In this document: piece after piece, positions 59,261 to 64,000 of the stretch
Numbering within the stretch: position 1 is the stretch's first letter
How the letters are laid out: the number at the start of each line of letters is the position of its first letter
Assembly: GCA_033725935.1 (NCBI GenBank)
Contig: MU867075.1
Location: 62,001-126,000 of the forward strand
Source of the DNA: Cladorrhinum sp. PSN259
Lineage: Eukaryota; Ascomycota; Sordariomycetes; Sordariales; Podosporaceae
DNA length: 64,000 nt
Direction of reading: 5' to 3'
Made by a program: the position numbers and the translations under genes
The notes under the pieces: model-generated
Database searches by the model: none
Seen by the model: only the letters and a program-made list of their open reading frames with translations
Told to the model about the DNA's origin: nothing

Positions 59261-60869
59261 ATGGCTGACAAGGGACTCGAGGATGTCCCCGAGGGTACGT
59301 TTGTCTTCCAACTTCCTGTTGCATATCCCTTGACGATCATCGCATCGCGCGCGATCACAATGAGGGGCGTTGGGCACCATGCTGGTGCTATCCAATATTC
59401 TGCACACCGCGGCGGTGACCCCGCTCGAAATTCCAAAAAACCACCACCCAGCATATCCCCTTGCGCAAACAGAGCAACGATATCAACAATAGACATGACA
59501 GCTGACATGGATTTCACAATACAGGACAGATCGAGTCTAACTACGATGAGACCGTCGACTCTTTCGATGATATGAACCTCAAGTCGGAGCTCCTCCGCGG
59601 TAAGACGACCCTGTCGAGGAAAATTCTTGGTGGCGATAGTGGGAAAAATAATACTGACACCTCCCAAAGGTATCTATGCTTACGGTTTCGAGCGCCCGTC
59701 TGCTATTCAGCAGCGTGCTATCATGCCCGTCATTAAGGGTAAGACTATCTTAAGCTCCTTATCTCATGGCTAAGGTCAGACGCTTACACAACCATCAGGC
59801 CATGATGTTATCGCTCAGGCTCAGTCTGGTACCGGCAAGACTGCCACTTTCTCCATCTCCGTCCTTCAGAAGATCGACACCAACCTCAAGGCTTGCCAGG
59901 CTCTTATCCTCGCCCCTACCCGCGAGTTGGCCCAGCAGATCCAGAAGGTCGTTGTTGCCATTGGTGACTTCATGAACATTGAGTGCCATGCCTGCATCGG
60001 TGGCACCAGCGTTAGAGATGACATGAAGGCCCTTGGCGAGGGTCCTCAGGTCGTTGTCGGTACTCCTGGCCGTGTCCACGACATGATCCAGCGCCGTTTC
60101 CTCAAGACCGACGCCATGAAGATGTTTGTTCTCGACGAGGCCGATGAGATGTTGTCTGTGAGTATTATTTGGAAGCACCATCGGATAAAGGACAAATACT
60201 AACAAATCTTCATAGCGTGGTTTCACCGAGCAAATTTACGATATCTTCCAGCTCCTTCCCCAGTCCACCCAGGTCGTTCTCCTCTCGGCCACCATGCCCC
60301 AGGATGTCCTTGAGGTCACGACCAAGTTCATGCGCGACCCCGTCCGCATTCTCGTCAAGAAGGACGAGCTTACCCTCGAAGGTATCAAGCAGTTCTACAT
60401 TGCTGTCGAGAAGGAGGAGTGGAAGCTCGATACCCTCTCCGATTTGTACGAGACTGTCACCATTACCCAGGCCGTCATCTTCTGCAACACCCGCAGAAAG
60501 GTTGACTGGCTTACCGACAAGCTCACTGCCCGTGACTTCACTGTCTCCGCCATGCACGGTGATATGGACCAGGCCCAGCGTGACCTGATCATGAAGGAGT
60601 TCCGTTCCGGCTCTTCGCGTGTCCTCATCGCCACCGATCTGCTTGCCCGTGGCATCGACGTCCAGCAGGTTTCCCTGGTCATCAACTACGATCTCCCTGC
60701 CAACCGTGAGAACTACATTCATCGCATTGGTCGTGGTGGTCGTTTCGGTCGTAAGGGTGTTGCGATCAACTTCGTCACTGCTGACGATGTCCGCATGATG
60801 CGTGAGATCGAGCAGTTCTACAGCACCCAAATCGAGGAGATGCCGATGAACGTGGCCGACCTTATCTAA
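59261..60869 (+). CDS. TIF1: Translation initiation factor eIF4A (DEAD-box RNA helicase)
   Basis: Five exons (59261-59294, 59525-59599, 59670-59738, 59799-60157, 60216-60869) give 396 residues. All motifs are intact: the Q motif (GFERPSAIQQRAI), AQSGTGKT, PTRELAQQ, GTPGR, DEAD, SAT, IATDLLARGID and HRIGRGGRFG. The C-terminus NVADLI is typical. eIF4A unwinds mRNA leaders within eIF4F (family knowledge). The first intron (230 bp) is much longer than the other three (58-70 bp) and follows an exon of only 11 codons. Codon choice is strongly biased to C-ending codons, consistent with high expression. Confidence 0.97.
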
Positions 60870-61568
60870 GCGTCTTCTTGCACATACTGGGCATACGAAA
60901 AATCTCTTTCTCTCAGCACACCCCGTCACACACCACTGTAGGGCGTTGTGTGGTGGTTTTTCGGTAGTTAGAGGGAAGGGAGGGCATCTGCTTTCGTTCT
61001 TGGGGACTTTTTTTGTGTTATCTGCGAGGGTCCGATATCTGGGTGTCGGAATCTGTTCCCTAAAAAGCGCTGATAGGAAGGGCGTGGTGGTTTAGAGCGC
61101 CTGCACCTTAATCTGCCGGATGGTGCAAGGTGTTTTACGCATAGTGCCTATCAATGAAGGCCGGTTTTCTTTTATCCGTCTTGTTCTCTGCTGGTTTCTC
61201 GGTGTTATCTGTATTCAATGTTACCAAAAATGCTATGATGTAGTAGACTGAATTCAGAAAGAACGCAGAAAAAAATGACTGAATAGTTAGTGCAACTGTT
61301 GATGATCGTGAATGTCTGTTTTTTTTTTTTTAAATATATGTAATCATGGGATGGATGGTTGTCGTTTTTATTGTGGGGCCACTGTTGGGTCCAGTCTGGG
61401 AGGTTGCTTGAGCGACCCACTACTGGCTGCAATCGACTCGCGGCCATCCATCCATCTGCAACCGCGTACCTGCAACTCGAAAACTTGCGACTTTCAGTTG
61501 TTCCTTGCACATTTCTTCCAAGGGACCTCGACTTTTCTATAATTACTTCTCACTTTTGTGCCGTCACA
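60870..61568. other. Spacer between eIF4A and the Yra1-type gene
   Basis: 699 bp with the eIF4A 3' UTR and the promoter of the next gene, including a T12 run at about 61319-61331. No other feature. Confidence 0.5.
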
Positions 61569-63204
61569 ATGGACAACGCTCTCGACCGCAGCCTGGACGA
61601 AATCCTTGCCGAGCGCAAGCAGGTAGGTTCCGTCTTCGTTATTGCCATTTTCTTACAACTTTGGCGGTATGCAACTGACGCACAAGGCTACAGAACAACA
61701 GAGGCTCTCGCGGCGGTAACCGCGGAAGCAACTCCGGCAATGGTGGCCATCGCCGGCGCGAGAGATCAGACTATCCCAGAGATGGCGTAAGAAAGGTGTG
61801 TAGGCATGGCCAATCTCGCCCACCTTCCCTCCTCGCGTCACCCACTCCAACCTTTGGCTCCTATCCGTCTCGCAAGGCATTGTTGCTTAGCTCCTCTGTC
61901 GGCCAACCTATCTAGGTTGACCTCCTCTCCTCCTCCTTAATCCCTCTTCCTTGAAAGCAAACAGCACAACCATCCGTAAACGTGATCCCTCTTTCTCTCC
62001 GGCCATACCTCGAGGCTCGTTGACGCAGCCAGTCGTCTCGATGCAGCCTCAGATCGGTTTAGGATTGCCATTATGGACAGTTGATTATGTGGTCAAAAAA
62101 GCTTCTCGGCTAACAGCTCCCGTACTTGTTGGGCGGCGCAGTCCTTCAGAGATGATGCACCTCGAAACCTCGACTCGTACGTATAACTCCATCTTCGCGA
62201 CCGGACAACGAGGAATAGACGCGACGGAAATTGACGGCCTCTTCAGCGAGTGGGTCCACGATAGATTCGAAGATCATGGCGGCCGCCGGTCTACTCCGAG
62301 AAGGCGGCAATCCCCCGATCAGTACCAGTGAGTCCTACAGACGAATACCGGTTTGAAAATGGCAGGTTCTGACGAACTGGCCAGAGATTCTAGGGGCACA
62401 AAGATTCGTGTCGACAACATCCACTACGAGTTGACGCAAGAAGAATTGGAGGTATGCATTGACGACACCCGACGTGGCAAGCGAGCGCTCACCAAGATGT
62501 TATAGGGCCTCTTTGAGCGTATCGGACCTTTGATAAAGCTTGACATGAAGTATGACCGCGCTGGTCGCTCTGAAGGCACTGCGTTCGTCACCTATGAATC
62601 GAGCAGAGATGCTATGCAGGCGATCAAGGAGTACGACGGTGCCAATGCTGCTGGTAAGTTATGACCAGGCCGTGATACCCGAAGTCGCATATTTTGTTGA
62701 CCATGATCTTCAGGCCAACCCATCCGCCTCACCCTCTTGCCATCCGGTCCTAGACGCAACCCCTTTGACAACGCTGTCGTTCCCGGACGTCCTCTCGCTG
62801 AGCGCATTACAGTTCCTGGCGGAAGAGCGCGTTCAGTCTCCCCTACTCGCCAGTCAGATGAAGAGGCTGCTCGTAGAGGAGTTGACAGATACCGACCAGG
62901 CGCCCACGGCACCCGCTCGCGCAGCCCGATGCCAAACAGAAGACGTGATAATGGTGGTCGCAGACCTGGTGAGCGTCGGGGTGGTGGTAGTAGACGTGGA
63001 GGTGGTGACGACAGAGGAGACAGGAGCGAGCGGCCTGCTCGTGGAGGGGCACGTCCTAAGAAAACCCAGGAGGAACTTGACGCAGAGATGGAGGATTATT
63101 TTGCGGGCAATAATGCCGAACAACAAAATGATGGTGCTCCAGCTCAGGATTCAAACGGCGCGGCTGCTCTGGATGCGGGCGAGGATGTTGATATGATTGA
63201 GTGA
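61569..63204 (+). CDS. YRA1: mRNA export adaptor, Yra1/ALYREF/Mlo3 type (RRM protein)
   Basis: Seven exons (61569-61622, 61694-61795, 62142-62176, 62247-62327, 62385-62451, 62506-62653, 62714-63204) keep one frame and give 325 residues. The start MDNALDRSLDEILAERKQ is the UAP56/Sub2-binding box, and an Arg/Gly-rich region follows. Exons 3-4 join as RDDAPRNLDSEWVHDRFED. The RRM (about 93-170) includes TKIRVDNIHYELTQEELEG and GTAFVTYESS. The C-terminal half is RGG-rich and ends with an acidic PKKTQEELDAEMEDYF segment, the second Sub2-binding box. It couples spliced mRNA to the export receptor (family knowledge). Intron 2 is 346 bp against 54-71 bp for the others. The 35-nt exon 3 depends on the GCGCAG acceptor. 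Confidence 0.9.
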
Positions 63205-63540
63205 TTTGGAGGGCAATTTTGTTTTGAGGAATGAATGAACTTATCAGCGGAGGGGAAGGTTTCACAAGCAAACAAACAAACACACAACCCATTATTTGAG
63301 CGGAAATTATACAGACTGGGAATTCGAATGGGCATTTTGGGAGGTTTGCCGTCTGTCTTTGAAGCAAATTGGCCGGCTTTGTTTTTACATTTATTATTCA
63401 GGGTTTTTTTTAGCATCCTGTCGACTCTTTTTGATAGAAATGGAATAAGCGCGTTTCTGTATGTCTTTATGCTTGTGTTGCCTTGTTTCTACCAATTACC
63501 CATCCTCGTTGTTTCTTCAATCTGTTAATCTTTTAATCTG
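63205..63540. other. Convergent 3' spacer
   Basis: 336 bp, T-rich; presumed 3' UTRs of the Yra1-type gene and the dehydrogenase-like gene. Nothing else seen. Confidence 0.5.
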
Positions 63541-64000
63541 CTAATAATCTCCTGACTTGGTTTGGTTCCCCCCTTCCTCCTTCTTCTCTGCCCTCTTTCT
63601 CTTCCTCTCCGCCAGCCCCTCAGCAACAGCAACAGCCACATCCTCGGCATTAGTCCCCCTCTTACTCTTGCCAATCTTTTCCTGTCCCAGCACCGTATCC
63701 TCGGCCACTGTCCTAAACACCTCGGCCGCACCCAAAAAGATATCCGGCTCCAGCCCTCCGTCGTTTTCGTGGGTCGATGCGATCTCTTGCATCTCTTTCA
63801 CCCACCTCCCTGCTTTGGGGGCCAGACCTGCGACTGCCCTCTCCAGCTTTTGGTCGGCGCCGGCTCCCTGGATTTCTACGAGGGAGGATTTGAGCTCGTC
63901 CAGGACTCCCAAGTTGTGAGCGGTGGTTACGGCTTGTACCGCTATGGCCGCGTATCCCTTTGAGAGGGAGGCAAAGACCATTTTCAGGCCCGAGGCTTTC
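63541..64000 (-). CDS. 6-phosphogluconate dehydrogenase-like protein, C-terminal part (cut by right edge)
   Basis: An open frame from the window edge to a stop at 63541, about 153 codons. SGLKMVFASLSKGYAAIAVQ at the start resembles the helical C-terminal domain (DUF1932 type) of NAD-binding phosphogluconate-dehydrogenase-like proteins, where SALKM and the following Lys line the active site. A typical helical region follows (HNLGVLDELKSSLVE, GRWVKEMQEIASTHEN, AAEVFRTVAEDTVLG), then a charged low-complexity tail (AERKRKRAEKKEEGG). The frame runs through the Met at 63981 without a stop, so that Met is unlikely to be the start. The N-terminal Rossmann domain would lie beyond the window; substrate unknown. 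Confidence 0.8.
   Translation of the reverse strand, partial: KASGLKMVFASLSKGYAAIAVQAVTTAHNLGVLDELKSSLVEIQGAGADQKLERAVAGLAPKAGRWVKEMQEIASTHENDGGLEPDIFLGAAEVFRTVAEDTVLGQEKIGKSKRGTNAEDVAVAVAEGLAERKRKRAEKKEEGGNQTKSGDY

Noticed and set aside
60210..60929. 239-codon frame antisense to eIF4A
   Set aside because: Mirror of the strong codon bias of eIF4A; not an independent gene.

Overview
The window is nuclear DNA of a filamentous ascomycete, most likely a Sordariomycete of the Neurospora/Sordaria type (inference). The reasons are dense genes with short spliceosomal introns (mostly 48-83 bp, GTAAGT-like donors, CTAAC/CTGAC branch sites, YAG acceptors), long untranslated spacers, an Ams1-class GH38 mannosidase, and a Snt2-type chromatin reader with typical fungal architecture. 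Exon joins below were made by hand from the sequence and checked for reading frame; they are not transcript-supported. I found no rRNA, tRNA, CRISPR array or intact mobile element.

Left third (1-23 kb): a CAP-Gly protein cut by the window edge (minus); a 2.5 kb spacer with a 3 x 42 bp tandem repeat; a conserved membrane-anchored protein of unknown function (minus), divergent from ribosome-biogenesis factor NOP14 (plus); Ams1-type alpha-mannosidase (minus); an orphan acidic/basic protein (minus); mitochondrial MutS homologue MSH1 (plus); ribosomal P-stalk protein P0 (minus), divergent from the tRNA m7G methyltransferase subunit TRM82 (plus).

Middle (23-43 kb): a Ydj1-type DnaJ with a farnesylation box (minus); a 1,737-residue Snt2-type BAH/PHD/SANT/GATA-finger/ePHD protein (minus); a roughly 5 kb gene-poor stretch holding a 10-N assembly gap between G and C homopolymers; a small two-exon candidate gene at about 38.1-38.4 kb (minus), divergent from a HELQ/Hel308-like DNA helicase (plus).

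Right third (43-64 kb): a BTB/POZ protein whose fold is interrupted by a long low-complexity insert (plus); proline iminopeptidase-like hydrolase (minus); an uncharacterised protein with heme-regulatory-like Cys-Pro motifs (plus); a Tvp38-type membrane protein (minus); a CUE + CCCH + SMR protein resembling the no-go-decay nuclease Cue2 (minus); an F-box + JmjC protein (minus); translation factor eIF4A (plus); a Yra1/ALYREF mRNA-export adaptor with one outsized intron (plus); and the C-terminal part of a 6-phosphogluconate-dehydrogenase-like protein cut by the right edge (minus).

Most genes are housekeeping (ribosome assembly, translation, RNA export, DNA repair, chromatin, proteostasis) and are not arranged as a pathway cluster. 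I see no convincing new multi-gene system. The observations most worth a second look are the candidate small gene near 38.3 kb, the Cys-Pro motif protein, the split BTB domain, and the CUE-CCCH-SMR architecture.
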